Assembly (NCBI RefSeq): GCF_964020115.1
Contig: NZ_OZ026542.1
Span: 930,001-994,000 of the forward strand
Direction: 5' to 3'
From: Candidatus Regiella endosymbiont of Tuberolachnus salignus
Lineage (GTDB): Bacteria > Pseudomonadota > Gammaproteobacteria > Enterobacterales > Enterobacteriaceae
DNA: 64,000 nucleotides
The notes under the pieces were generated by a model. That model saw nothing but the letters and a program-made list of their open reading frames with translations, made no database searches and was not told the DNA's origin. This document shows positions 53,276-62,097 of this stretch, one piece after another (the stretch's first letter is position 1; the number at the start of each line of letters is the position of its first letter). The position numbers and the translations under genes were made by a program.

Positions 53276-53557
53276 ATGACAACACACACATCCATGATGC
53301 ATGTCCGTATTGACAATGAAATCAAGGCAAAAGCGACTGTAACACTAAATGCTATGGGGCTCTCTGTCTCGGAAGCGGTACGTTTATTCTTGTGTCGTAT
53401 TATTGCAGACGAAACATTCCCATTTGATCTGAAAGTACCGAACAAAAAAACACGGGCAGCAATGGCCGAAGCGGAAAATATCGCCCATAACCATAATGCA
53501 CGTTTTGCCACTTCTGATGAGTTATTTACTAACCTTGAAAAAAATAACAGCAAGTAA
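53276..53557 (+). CDS. dinJ: DinJ/RelB-type antitoxin
   Basis: 93 residues. The N-terminal ribbon-helix-helix part (MMHVRIDNEIKAKATVTLNA, GLSVSEAVRLFL) binds DNA and the tail binds the toxin. AAGAGG precedes the ATG. The YafQ-type toxin gene follows after 10 bases. Assignment to DinJ rather than another RelB relative rests on the partner. Confidence 0.85.
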   Translation: MTTHTSMMHVRIDNEIKAKATVTLNAMGLSVSEAVRLFLCRIIADETFPFDLKVPNKKTRAAMAEAENIAHNHNARFATSDELFTNLEKNNSK

Positions 53558-53567
53558 ACGAGCGACA

Positions 53568-53861
53568 ATGCCGCAGGCAGCAGATTATACCAAAACGTTC
53601 TTCAAAGATTGGGAAAGGCTGTCACGTTCTGGGCGATATGATATGAACCGGCTCAAGCAAGCCATGCTTTTTTTGATCGCCAATGATAAACCCTTGGGCA
53701 AAGAATGGCTCGATCACCCATTAAAAGGGGAATGGGAAGGACATCGTGAATGTCATATCGGTGGTGATTTTCTATTGACATATAAAATTGATAATACGAA
53801 TAAAACAGGCCTTATTATTTTTGTTCGTGCCGGTACACATGCAGAACTATTTAATGGATAA
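53568..53861 (+). CDS. yafQ: YafQ-type mRNA interferase toxin
   Basis: RelE-superfamily toxin, 97 residues from ATG 53568. It keeps the residues important in YafQ: His50 (LDHPLKGEW), His63 (ECHIGGDF), Asp67, then GTHAELF with His91 and Phe95. It looks complete. Longer in-frame starts inside dinJ (from 53496) are unlikely. The pair sits between phage tail genes S and V. Confidence 0.85.
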   Translation: MPQAADYTKTFFKDWERLSRSGRYDMNRLKQAMLFLIANDKPLGKEWLDHPLKGEWEGHRECHIGGDFLLTYKIDNTNKTGLIIFVRAGTHAELFNG

Positions 53862-53927
53862 AGATTAAACCTGTCTGATTAAACTATCAACTTAACCTGT
53901 TTTTATCTTCACTGATTACTCTCCTCC

Positions 53928-53944
53928 TGTCCCACTCCCCACAC
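53928..53944. other. Shared boundary sequence upstream of gene V, copy 1
   Basis: TGTCCCACTCCCCACAC. It occurs in all three S-V type junctions (also 56229-56245 inverted, and 60398-60414). Sequence on the toxin side differs in every copy. Confidence 0.6.
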
Positions 53945-53991
53945 AACGCCGCTCACATGCTCCCGCGCCCGATAGGCGGCACACTGAGGGC

Positions 53992-54585
53992 ATGAAAACT
54001 TTCGATAATGCAGACTATCAACGCCGCCTGGCAAATTTGATCCGCATTGGCACGGTATCGGCAGTCGATACGACGCAAGGCCGGTGCCGGGTAAAAACAG
54101 GCGAGTTAGAAACCGATTGGCTATACTGGCTGACCTCACGTGCGGGTCACATCAAAATGTGGTCAGCGCCCTCAATTGGTGAGCAAGTGCTGATCCTCAG
54201 TATCAGTGGTGAATTGACCACAGCGTTTGTATTACCGGCGATTTTTTCCGATGCCAATCCGGCACCGTCGGCCTCAGAAGCAGCGATCCTGCTCCACTTC
54301 CCCGACGGGGCGCAATGTCATTATGAGCCTAAAACGGGTCACTTAGCGGTCACTGGCATCAAAACAGCAACGATAACCGCCGCCACCTCGATCACGCTGG
54401 ACAGCCCGGTAGTCACCTGTACCCAACAGCTTATCACCGATTCTTTACAGGTTAACCGGGGTGGCACCCTCCGTGGCGACCTCACCCACGGGGGCGGCAA
54501 TTTGATCTCTAACGGTATCACCTTGCATCGCCATCAACACCCTGGGGTGCAAGGGGGCGGCGATCAGACGGGAGCCCCCACATGA
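53992..54585 (+). CDS. V: P2-type baseplate spike protein gpV
   Basis: 197 residues. The N-terminal OB-fold of the gpV/gp5 family (MKTFDNADYQRRLANLIRIG, TVSAVDTTQGRCRVKTGELE, WSAPSIGEQVLIL) is followed by a beta-helical tip region. It forms the membrane-piercing spike under the tail tube. It overlaps W by 4 bases. A second copy, broken by IS5, lies at 60462-60846. Confidence 0.9.
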   Translation: MKTFDNADYQRRLANLIRIGTVSAVDTTQGRCRVKTGELETDWLYWLTSRAGHIKMWSAPSIGEQVLILSISGELTTAFVLPAIFSDANPAPSASEAAILLHFPDGAQCHYEPKTGHLAVTGIKTATITAATSITLDSPVVTCTQQLITDSLQVNRGGTLRGDLTHGGGNLISNGITLHRHQHPGVQGGGDQTGAPT

Positions 54586-54929
54586 CTTATCTCGGCATGC
54601 ACCGCCACAGTGGCAACGCGATCAGCGACAGGGCACATCTTCGTCAATCGATCAACGACATTTTAATCACCCCGCTAGGCTCCCGTGTGATGCGCCGGGA
54701 TTACGGATCGCTGCTCTCTCGCCTGATCGACAGCCCGCAAAGTCCCACACTACAGCTTAAAATGAAGGCGGCGATTTACAGTGCCCTATTACGCTGGGAA
54801 AACCGCATCACGTTAAACGCCATTACCCTTACCTCGGCTATCAACGGCAACATGCAAATCGACCTCAGCGGTCATCAACGCGATAGCGGCGTGCCTTTTA
54901 CGCTCTCATTGCCGATAGGAAGACAATAA
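54582..54929 (+). CDS. W: P2-type baseplate wedge protein gpW
   Basis: 115 residues, gp25/gpW family with the motif ILITPLGSRVMRRDYGSLL near residue 30. It lies between V and J exactly as in P2, and the last base overlaps the J start. Confidence 0.9.
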   Translation: MTYLGMHRHSGNAISDRAHLRQSINDILITPLGSRVMRRDYGSLLSRLIDSPQSPTLQLKMKAAIYSALLRWENRITLNAITLTSAINGNMQIDLSGHQRDSGVPFTLSLPIGRQ

Positions 54930-55225
54930 TGCCCAGCCTGGATTTAAGCTTACTGCCGGCACCGCAGGTCGTGGAGCCACTCGATTTTGAAACGCTCTTC
55001 AAGCAGCGTAAAGCAACGTTTATTGCCCTATCTCCCCCGCAGCAGCAGGCAGCGCTCAGCCAAACGCTCAACTATGAATCCGAGCCTATCACCAAACTGC
55101 TGCAAGAAAGCACGTACCGTGAATTAGTGTTACGTCAACGGATTAACGATGCCGCGCAGGCGACGATGTTAGCCTATGCCAAAGGCGCAGATTTGGATCA
55201 GCTGGGTGCCAATTACCAGGTGAAA
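54929..55225 (+). pseudogene. J: P2-type baseplate protein gpJ, 3' truncated by IS3
   Basis: The first 99 codons resemble P2 gpJ (LDLSLLPAPQVVEPLDFETL, LQESTYRELVLRQRIN, YAKGADLDQLGANYQVK). After 55225 the sequence is an IS3-family end. The frame continues 24 codons into the IS and stops at 55300. gpI, gpH and later tail genes are not found in the window. Confidence 0.85.
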
Positions 55226-56089
55226 TGTAGTGGTCAAGTAAACCCAGACACATTTTTAAGACAAATTGATTACAGGTATAAGCTCAAATTCGATGGGTGA
55301 AAAATAAGCGAGTAGACTATGTGGTCTTCTACTATTGTAATAGGCTAAATAATCCAGCCCCCCTAACTTGGCATCATTACGGGTTTTAAGTATTTCATAA
55401 TTCAAGTATTCATATTTCAAGCTCCGAAAAAAACGTTCTGTTGGTGCGTTATGCCAACCTTGCCCTTTACCACTCATACTGGCTTGCACACCCATCACTT
55501 GCAAATGGGCACGATACTGATGGCGGGTATATTGGCTGCCTCTATCTGAGTGATGGAGCAACCCTTTTGGAGGTTTTCTGCGCCAGTAAGCCATCTGGAG
55601 AGCTTGTACACACAGTGCTGTCTTCATGTGGGCTGCCATTGCCCAACCGATTATTTGGCGCGAGTATAAGTCCATCACCACCGCTAAATACATCCAGCCT
55701 TCATAAGTCCAAACATAGGTGATATCCGTTGTCCATACCTCCTCTCTCTGAGTAACGGTAAATTCCCGCGCCAACAGGTTGGGTACGATAGAATGATTAT
55801 GAGCGCTGTCCGTTGTTATCTTATGGCGTTTTGGATAACGGGCAAAGGTAGGTCTTCTTTTGCTCACGAATAAACTGAAATCTTATCCGTTTTCTTTCGC
55901 AAAGAAGACCGCCGCTTTTTTTAATATTTCACGCTCCATTAACAAGTTATTGCGCTCTTTGCGCAGACGAAGTAATTCTTCACGCTCGGCCAAACTAAGA
56001 CTCACCTGTTCAGAGCCTACCGGGGAAACTCCCCCCCTTTCAGCCTTGACCCAGCTTTTTATCGCTCTTAATGAAACCCCTAAACTCTC
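55226..56089 (-). mobile_element. IS3-family element, 5' end missing
   Basis: Left end TGTAGTGGTCAAGTAAACCC. It holds most of orfB and the 3' part of orfA on the minus strand. The orfA start and the other inverted end are absent, so the right border near 56089 is an estimate. Confidence 0.8.
55256..56089 (-). pseudogene. IS3-family transposase OrfAB, truncated
   Basis: OrfA remnant (56089-55883): GVSLRAIKSWVKAERG and a leucine-zipper-like LRLRKERNNLLMEREILKKA. Then a slippery AAAAAAAG near 55920, and OrfB with the DDE core WTTDITYVWTYEGW, AVVMDLYSRQIIGWAM, HHSDRGSQYT and NAPTERFFRSLKYE. Frameshifting at the A run is normal in this family. Loss of the OrfA start disables it. Confidence 0.8.
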
Positions 56090-56228
56090 TTAATATTGAT
56101 ATCTTTACGTGGGTCAGGAATCAGGGCTAATTACTTTAAAATGCTCATGTTTAGATATTCATTAGGACAAATACTCTTATGAGCATTCTGCCTACATAGA
56201 GTTCAAATTAAAGTGGGATCCCGCCCTG

Positions 56229-56245
56229 GTGTGGGGAGTGGGACA
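56229..56245. other. Shared boundary sequence, inverted copy
   Basis: Inverse of TGTCCCACTCCCCACAC. It lies on the vapB side of this cassette. Unlike the other two copies, gene V does not follow. Confidence 0.55.
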
Positions 56246-56341
56246 GAGAAAGGAACTACATGTTGAACTGTGAACATCGATGACAAAAAAGATCATTTGA
56301 TGTAAGATGTCTGATGATTGATGCTATCTACGGGAGGAAAT

Positions 56342-56575
56342 ATGCGAACTACACTTGCTATTGATGATGATATCCTTGCGGCAGCTAAGGGGCTAGCAGC
56401 TAGACAAAATAAGAGTTTGGGGGCAGTGATTTCATCACTGGCTAGACAAGCATTACGACCTACCCATGTACCGAGTCATCCTAAACGTAATGGTATTCCG
56501 CTGTTGTTAGTACGTAGTGATGGAATGTTAGTGACACCAGAGTTAGTAAACCAATTACGTGATGAGTTGCCATAA
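56342..56575 (+). CDS. vapB: VapB-type antitoxin
   Basis: 77 residues from ATG 56342 with a strong GGGAGGAAAT. The N-terminal ribbon-helix-helix (MRTTLAIDDDILAAAKGLA) and short C-terminal toxin-binding tail fit VapB antitoxins. The stop overlaps the vapC start (TAAATG spacing), so the pair is coupled. Confidence 0.82.
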   Translation: MRTTLAIDDDILAAAKGLAARQNKSLGAVISSLARQALRPTHVPSHPKRNGIPLLLVRSDGMLVTPELVNQLRDELP

Positions 56576-57022
56576 ATGATATTTTTACTCGATGTTAATG
56601 TGTTAATAGCACTGGTTGATCCCGCCCATATTCAACATGATGCTGCACATACTTGGTTTGAAAAACAAGGACAAGAAGCTTGGGCTACCTGCCCATTAAC
56701 CCAAAATGGTGTGCTACGTATTGTGGGGCATGGACGGTATCCAAATTCACCCGGCACACCTGCTGCGGTGGCAGAATTGATGACAACGTTGTGCTCATTG
56801 CCCGGTCATTGTTTTTGGCCAGACGACATTAGTTTATTGGATACTGAAAAACTGGATGCAACACGCTTACTCACTTCGGCTCAACTGACTGATAGTTATC
56901 TTTTAGCACTAGCTTGTGCTCACAACGGACAACTTGCTACTTTTGATCGACGTTTGGAGACAGATGCCGTACATAATGGTGCACGGAGTTTGCATCTCAT
57001 TCCAGCAACTACCTGCTATTGA
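56576..57022 (+). CDS. vapC: VapC-type PIN-domain toxin ribonuclease
   Basis: 148 residues. The PIN domain has acidic residues in LLDVNVLIALVDP (Asp6), QLTDSYLLALACAH and ATFDRRL. VapC toxins cut tRNA or rRNA. ATG 56576 directly follows the vapB stop. The gene ends 12 bases from the end of the inverted S copy, pointing towards it. Confidence 0.85.
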   Translation: MIFLLDVNVLIALVDPAHIQHDAAHTWFEKQGQEAWATCPLTQNGVLRIVGHGRYPNSPGTPAAVAELMTTLCSLPGHCFWPDDISLLDTEKLDATRLLTSAQLTDSYLLALACAHNGQLATFDRRLETDAVHNGARSLHLIPATTCY

Positions 57023-57034
57023 GATACAACATTC

Positions 57035-57490
57035 CTAATTCACCAAATACACCAACGCCATATCAGTGATCCTTTCAATATCCTTATCAGTCAACCCCAG
57101 TAGCGGACGGCGTTCATAACGTACGGTGACGCCGTTGCGCGCGACTTTATCCCGCAGGCCATAATGATGCACCCGTGCTACGGGTGTGACAGGGCGCGCA
57201 AAACTTAACGTGGCTTCATCGAAGCTATTGTTATGCTTTAAAAAGCGAGCGGTGCGTAATTGGGTAAACATCTTGCGTTTAATGCGTCCGTGTTTATCAC
57301 GGCGTTTTTGCTTGCGCGGCGCAAACGGGGTGCCATCGGGCGCCTGTTGTGCTTGGATACGCTGCTTTTGCCGCTGCCGTAATTGTTTGGCTATCTGGCG
57401 GGTGAAGGCTTTTCGGCGTGCCGGAGATAATTGTTTCAGCAGGTGGGCGAGCGCTTGGCTCAGTGGATCAGCGGGCGTTAGCGTTGTCAT
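57035..57490 (-). CDS. S: P2-type tail completion protein gpS, second copy
   Basis: 151 residues, about 94 percent identical to 52742-53197 with changes near the N-terminus (LTPADPLSQALAHLL) and in ATLSFARP. The frame is intact, but it is stranded from a complete tail operon. It ends VYLVN, differing from copy 1 only at the border with the VapBC cargo. Confidence 0.85.
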   Translation of the reverse strand: MTTLTPADPLSQALAHLLKQLSPARRKAFTRQIAKQLRQRQKQRIQAQQAPDGTPFAPRKQKRRDKHGRIKRKMFTQLRTARFLKHNNSFDEATLSFARPVTPVARVHHYGLRDKVARNGVTVRYERRPLLGLTDKDIERITDMALVYLVN

Positions 57491-57638
57491 GGTGCCACTT
57501 TTTCTTTTTTGATAAAAAATTCATAGTGGACGTCAGTGTTATCCGGATCCGGCGGTTCATCCTTGTGGGTGACCTGTAACATCCCCTGTTGTTCTTTGAC
57601 GATCACCCGTTCGGTCAGTTTGAGATTGATGCTGATAT
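57487..57638 (-). pseudogene. R: gpR second copy, 5' truncated by IS5
   Basis: The last 49 or so codons of R (LKLTERVIVKEQQGMLQVTH, ending KKEKVAP) overlap S by 4 bases as in copy 1. The rest is cut off by the IS5 element that begins at 57639. Confidence 0.8.
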
Positions 57639-58786
57639 GGAAGCCCTGAAAAACCGCTAAAAGTAGTCTATTCTGTCATTAATAATTTTTTTAGGTTAAT
57701 AGTGAAATGAAAACGAAATCGACGAGACGAGGCGACTTTTTAGCGCAGATGAATAGGATAGTTCCCTGGGAAAAAATTCTGTCTAAACTCAGTATCAATT
57801 ATCCTAAGCCAACAGCCAAAGGGGGAAGACCGGCAAAACCTTTAGAGGTGATGCTGCGGATTTATTTTTTACAAAATGGGTTTAATTACGCTGATTTATC
57901 GATGGAAGAAGCGTTATATGACATCCCCTTACTACGTCAATTTACCGGTGTCTCCGTCGATGCGATTCCCTCCGATCCCACCATTCTGCATTTTCGACAC
58001 TGGCTGGAAAAACATCATTTAAGCGAATCATTGTTTGAAGAGGTCAATGCGCATTTAGCTTCGTGTGGGCTGTTTATCAAACGGGGTAGTATTGTTGATG
58101 CTACGATCATTCATGCACCCAGTTCAACTAAAAACCGGCAAAATGGCCGCGATCCTGAAATGAAAGCCACCCGTAAAGGCAATCAGTGTTACTTTGGTAT
58201 GAAAGCGCATATTGGTGTGGATGCACAGACGGGTCTGGTGCATTCCCTGGTAGGAACCTCGGCGAATGTAGCCGAGGTAACGCAAGTTCATCACCTTCTT
58301 CACGGCCAAGAAGAGGTTGTCCATGGTGATGCCGGTTATAAAGGCGTGATGCGACGCAGTGAACATCAACATCGTGCGGTCATCTGGCACATCCCCCGAC
58401 GGAGGGTATTGGCCTTGCCCGGGCAGGAGCAGCAGGTATGGGAGAAACATCGGCATCGGCAAAGTCTTATTGCGAAAATCCGGGCTAAGGTTGAACATCC
58501 CTTTCGGGTGTTAAAATGTCAGTTCAACTTTAGAAAAGTGCGCTACAAGGGCTTGGCAAAAAATACCGCGCAGTTATTCAGCTTATTTGCTTTGACCAAT
58601 CTCTTTCTCGCTAGAAAAATCCTGCTCTGTAACCCCTGATTTTCCATTGATACTGAAAAAAAGTGTATCCGCCGTCTCTTATACCGTAAAAAAAGAGTGC
58701 ATTGATTTTCTTTTTTATTACATGACTTTAAGAATTAACGCTATTAGCTCAAAATATAGCATTCATTTCGGTTTTTCAGGGCTTCC
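57639..58786 (+). mobile_element. Complete IS5-family element
   Basis: 1148 bp with inverted ends GGAAGCCCTGAAAAACCG and CGGTTTTTCAGGGCTTCC and TAT just outside both ends. It encodes an intact transposase. Two damaged relatives are at 50916 and 60847. Confidence 0.9.
57707..58639 (+). CDS. IS5-family transposase
   Basis: 310 residues. N-terminal DUF772-type domain (MLRIYFLQNGFNYADLSMEEAL) and DDE core with SIVDATIIHAPSSTK, HGDAGYKGV and [24 protein letters not shown] (Glu). The frame is complete, and the product could mobilise this copy and the damaged relatives that keep both ends. Confidence 0.92.
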   Translation: MKTKSTRRGDFLAQMNRIVPWEKILSKLSINYPKPTAKGGRPAKPLEVMLRIYFLQNGFNYADLSMEEALYDIPLLRQFTGVSVDAIPSDPTILHFRHWLEKHHLSESLFEEVNAHLASCGLFIKRGSIVDATIIHAPSSTKNRQNGRDPEMKATRKGNQCYFGMKAHIGVDAQTGLVHSLVGTSANVAEVTQVHHLLHGQEEVVHGDAGYKGVMRRSEHQHRAVIWHIPRRRVLALPGQEQQVWEKHRHRQSLIAKIRAKVEHPFRVLKCQFNFRKVRYKGLAKNTAQLFSLFALTNLFLARKILLCNP

Positions 58787-58789
58787 CTA

Positions 58790-59674
58790 TGGCATAAGCG
58801 GTATAAATTGATTTAAAATAAAGGTGCAGAAAACAAGGTATGGATATCACATTGGCGCTTTCTGCGAAGGGCTTTTGCTTGAGCCCATTTATGCTCAATG
58901 GTGTTCATATCAGGAGAATAAGTAGGAAGATATTCGAGAATAAAGCCGGCTTTCTGTATAGCAGACTGGATGTCTTGGCGCTTATGGAAACTAACATTAT
59001 CCATGACAAGAACCGCGCCTGTAGGGGATTTTGGCAATAAATCTTGGGTAATCCAGGCGTAAAAAATATCGCTGTTGATATGGCAATCGAAGGTACAAAC
59101 GGGGGTTAATTTTCCGTTAAGCTGGGCACCAATAACGTTAGTACGTGCTTTGGCATGCCAATCGTGTTGGCCGTAACAGCGCTTACCTTTCATTGAATCA
59201 CCATAAAGACGTGGCATATCATGGGCAAAACCGCTTTCATCCACGTAAATTATCGGGGTATCACAGGCTTCATAGGCCTGGAGCTTGTTTTGGAAATCTT
59301 TTCGCGCTTGGACGTCGATTTTGGGATGATAAAATGTTTTTTTTATAGCTAAACCCGGCACGTTTTAACGCATCGCAGATACCTCGAGCACTAACCCCCA
59401 TACGTTGAGCGCGTTCGTATTGAGACGCGTCAGGATAGGTTTCTACGTCAAGGATTAACGCCGCTTGGTTTATTTTGGTAGCGGGTTTATCTCGAGTCAG
59501 GCAAGGTTCTATGCGTTTAGCCCAGCGCATCAGGCTCGCTGTCCCCACACAAAAACGTGTCGCTGTTTGGGCATAAGTGAGCTTTTCTTGCGTTTTAATA
59601 GCCAAGACATGTTGGCGAAATTTTAATGGATAGGTCATCTCAGTATTATACATCAATTTATACCACCTATGCCA
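58790..59674 (-). mobile_element. IS630-family element
   Basis: 885 bp. Inverted ends TGGCATAAGCGGTATAAATT and AATTTATACCACCTATGCCA, with TA duplicated outside (58788-58789 and 59675-59676). It is inserted 3 bases from the IS5 end and cuts the 5' end of mqsR. Confidence 0.9.
58813..59638 (-). CDS. IS630-family transposase, two frames joined at A8
   Basis: The N-terminal part (59638-59330: MTYPLKFRQHVLAIKTQEKL, helix-turn-helix TYAQTATRFCVGTASLMRW) and the C-terminal part (59361-58813: IIYVDESGFAHDMPRLYG, VLVMDNVSFHK, YLPTYSPDMNTIEHKWAQAK with DDE residues) overlap at a run of eight A near 59338. A frameshift there would give one protein. It is either programmed slippage or decay. Confidence 0.8.
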
Positions 59675-59676
59675 TA

Positions 59677-59907
59677 TCACCAACAAACGTTGCTTTGCGT
59701 GGAGCGGCTGATCTGGGACTCAGTTTTGAGGATATGTGCACAGTAATAAGCACACTTTCCAGTAAAGATTTCTTCAAGAGTATGACTACCTATTCTGATC
59801 ATACCGTATGGCAAGATGTATACCGCCCGAAATTTGATTGTATTGATATTTATTTAAAACTGACTGTCTATGATGACGTTCTAATCGTTTCATTCAAGGA
59901 GCTGTGA
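59677..59907 (+). pseudogene. mqsR: MqsR toxin, N-terminus replaced by IS630 end
   Basis: Residues from about 23 to the end of MqsR are present (LRGAADLGLSFEDMC, KDFFKSMTTYSDHTVWQDVY, VYDDVLIVSFKEL) and align with E. coli MqsR. The normal start is lost at the IS630 border. An in-frame ATG at 59626 inside the IS would add 17 foreign residues, so a chimeric product is conceivable. MqsR is a GCU-cutting RNase toxin, and the partner gene mqsA is intact. Confidence 0.85.
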
Positions 59908-60308
59908 TTATGAAATGCCCTCTATGCGGTGCGGCAGACCTGATTCGTGATGTTCGTGATTTACCACATACCTATAAAGGAGAGACTACCGTTATCCCTA
60001 TGGTTGAAGGTGACTATTGCCCTGCGTGCAACGACGTTGTCATCTGTGCGCACCATGCATCACGTGTTAGTACTGCCATGCTATCCTTTAATAAACAAGT
60101 CAATGCAAGCATTATTTCTCCTGCATTTATTGCGGAAATTAGAAGTAAATTAGCATTATCACAGCGTGAAGCGGGTGAAATTTTTGGTGGTGGCGTTAAT
60201 GCATTTTCACGGTATGAAACCGGTAAAGCAAAACCCCCTTTATCTACAGTTAAACTATTGCGTATATTGGAAAAACATCCTGATTTATTGCAAGAAGTTC
60301 GTGCCTAA
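59904..60308 (+). CDS. mqsA: MqsA antitoxin
   Basis: 134 residues. The N-terminal zinc domain has CPLCGAAD and CPACND (the four Cys ligands), and the C-terminal helix-turn-helix has LALSQREAGEIFGGGVNAFSRYETG, strongly conserved with E. coli MqsA. It overlaps mqsR by 4 bases. It neutralises MqsR and represses promoters. The antitoxin outlives its damaged toxin here. The true start may be ATG 59910 (MKCPLCG). Confidence 0.9.
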   Translation: MIMKCPLCGAADLIRDVRDLPHTYKGETTVIPMVEGDYCPACNDVVICAHHASRVSTAMLSFNKQVNASIISPAFIAEIRSKLALSQREAGEIFGGGVNAFSRYETGKAKPPLSTVKLLRILEKHPDLLQEVRA

Positions 60309-60397
60309 TATTTTTTTATCCCTTGTTTCTCACACAAAAAGTTTTTAGGTGAGTGTTATTTTATAATTTACATACCTTATCATTTTCACTCTCCTCC

Positions 60398-60414
60398 TGT
60401 CCCACTCCCCACAC
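60398..60414. other. Shared boundary sequence upstream of gene V, copy 3
   Basis: TGTCCCACTCCCCACAC. From about 60388 onward the sequence is nearly identical to that from 53918, and before it there is no similarity. Confidence 0.6.
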
Positions 60415-60461
60415 AACGCTGTTCACATGCTCCCGCGCCCGATAGGCGGCACACTGAGGGC

Positions 60462-60846
60462 ATGAAAACTTTCGATAATGCAGACTATCAACGCCGCCTG
60501 GCAAATTTGATCCGTATTGGCACGGTATCGGCAGTCGATACGACGCAAGGCCGGTGCCGGGTAAAAACAGGCGAGTTAGAAACCGATTGGCTACACTGGC
60601 TGACCTCACGTGCGGGTCACATCAAAATGTGGTCAGCGCCCTCAATTGGCGAGCAAGTGCTGATCCTCAGTATCAGTGGTGAATTGACCACAGCGTTTGT
60701 ATTACCGGCGATTTTTTCCGATGCCAATCCGGCACCGTCAGCCTCAGAAGCAGCGATCCTGCTCCACTTCCCCGACGGGGCGCAATGTCATTATGAGCCT
60801 AAAACGGGTCACTTAGCGGTCACTGGCATCAAAACGGCAACGATAT
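60462..60846 (+). pseudogene. V: gpV second copy, 3' truncated by IS5
   Basis: The first 128 codons are almost identical to 53992-54375, differing in a handful of bases (one replacement, WLHWL for WLYWL). The gene is cut at 60846 by the IS5 fragment. Confidence 0.88.
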
Positions 60847-61344
60847 GGAAACCCTGAAAAACCGAAATGAATGCAATATTTTGAGCTAAGCCTTTGTAAC
60901 GCACTTTTCTAAAGTTGAACTGGCATTTTAATACACGGAAGGGGTGTTCTACTTTAGCCCGGATTTTCGCGTTGAGACTTTGCTGATGCCGATGTTTTTC
61001 CCATACCTGCTGCTCCTGCCCGGGCAAGGCCAATACCCTCCGTCGGAGGATGTGCCAGGTGACCACGCTAACCGGCATCACCATGAACAACCTCTTCTTG
61101 GCCGTGAAGAAGGTGATGAACTTGCGTCACATCGGCTACATTCGCCGAGGTTCCCACCAGGGAATGCACCAGCCCCGTCTGTGCATCCACGCCAATATGC
61201 GCTTTCATGCCAAAGTAGCACTGATTGCCTTTACGGGTGGCTTTCATGTCTGGCTCACGAGTATTTTGCCGGTTTTGAGTTGAACTGGGTGCATCAATAA
61301 TCGTAGCATCGACAATGCTACCCCGTTTGATAAATAGCTGAAGC
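60847..61344 (-). mobile_element. IS5-family fragment
   Basis: Starts with the inverted end GGAAACCCTGAAAAACCG and carries the C-terminal part of the transposase gene on the minus strand, nearly identical to 50916-51414. It is cut at 61344 by an IS21 element. Confidence 0.85.
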
Positions 61345-62041
61345 TGTCAGCGCTAATGATAAAAGACCGTAAATTGCTAATTTAATTTGTCCACTCAAGC
61401 CAGAATGCAGTTTCCTTTGTGGTGACAAAGCCATGAGGGAAATAAGCATGCTAAGAAGAGAGGACCACTACATGATAAAACAACGCCATCAACAGGGGGC
61501 ATTTATTGTTGATATTGCCCATCAGATAGGGTGTTCAGAAAAGACGGTGAGACGGCACATTAGCTATCCTGCGCCGCCAACAGCAAAATGCGGTAAAAAA
61601 CAGGTTGCTAAACTCGAGCCCTTTAAAGACTACATCGATTCAAGGTTGAGTGAACAGGTTTGGAATGCGGCGGTTATTTTTGAGGAAATCCGTGAAAAAG
61701 GCTACCGCGGCGGGAGTGCGATGCTCCGACGTTATATTCATCCGAAGCGTCCACTCAGGGCCTCGAAAAACACGGTACGCTTTGAAACCCTCCCCGGTTA
61801 TCAACTTCAACACGATTGGGGAGAAATCATCGTTGAGGTGGCAGGCTCTGCCTGTACGGTTAATTTTGCCGTTAATACGCTCGGTTTTTCGCGTCGCTTT
61901 CATGTCTTTGCTGCCCCTAAGCAAGATGCTGAGCACACGTATGAATCGCTGGTTCGCAGCTTCAATTACTTCGGTGGCAGCGTAAAAAATGTCTTGGTAG
62001 ATAACCAAAAAGCCGCTGTTATCAAACATGGACAAAATGGC
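61345..62041 (+). mobile_element. IS21-family element, left part
   Basis: Begins TGTCAGCGCTAATG like the complete copy at 4702. It lies in the IS5 fragment and is interrupted at 62041 by an inverted IS21. The rest may continue beyond the window. Confidence 0.9.
61448..62041 (+). pseudogene. istA: istA, 3' part displaced by second IS21
   Basis: The first 198 codons of IstA from the MLRREDHYM start, including the helix-turn-helix and the first two catalytic motifs (HDWGEI, VLVDNQK). The sequence stops matching after KHGQNG, and the frame then runs 20 codons into the next element. Silent differences from 4805-5983 show that it is a slightly diverged copy. Confidence 0.88.
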
Positions 62042-62097
62042 TGTCAACGCTACTTTAGATTGACCACTTTTTGCTACTTTAAAATGTCCAGTTTTTG

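Noticed and set aside
58790-59674. IS630 element as the source of transposase for the TATACCC family
   Set aside because: Both use TA targets, but the inverted ends (TGGCATA against TATACCC) do not match.
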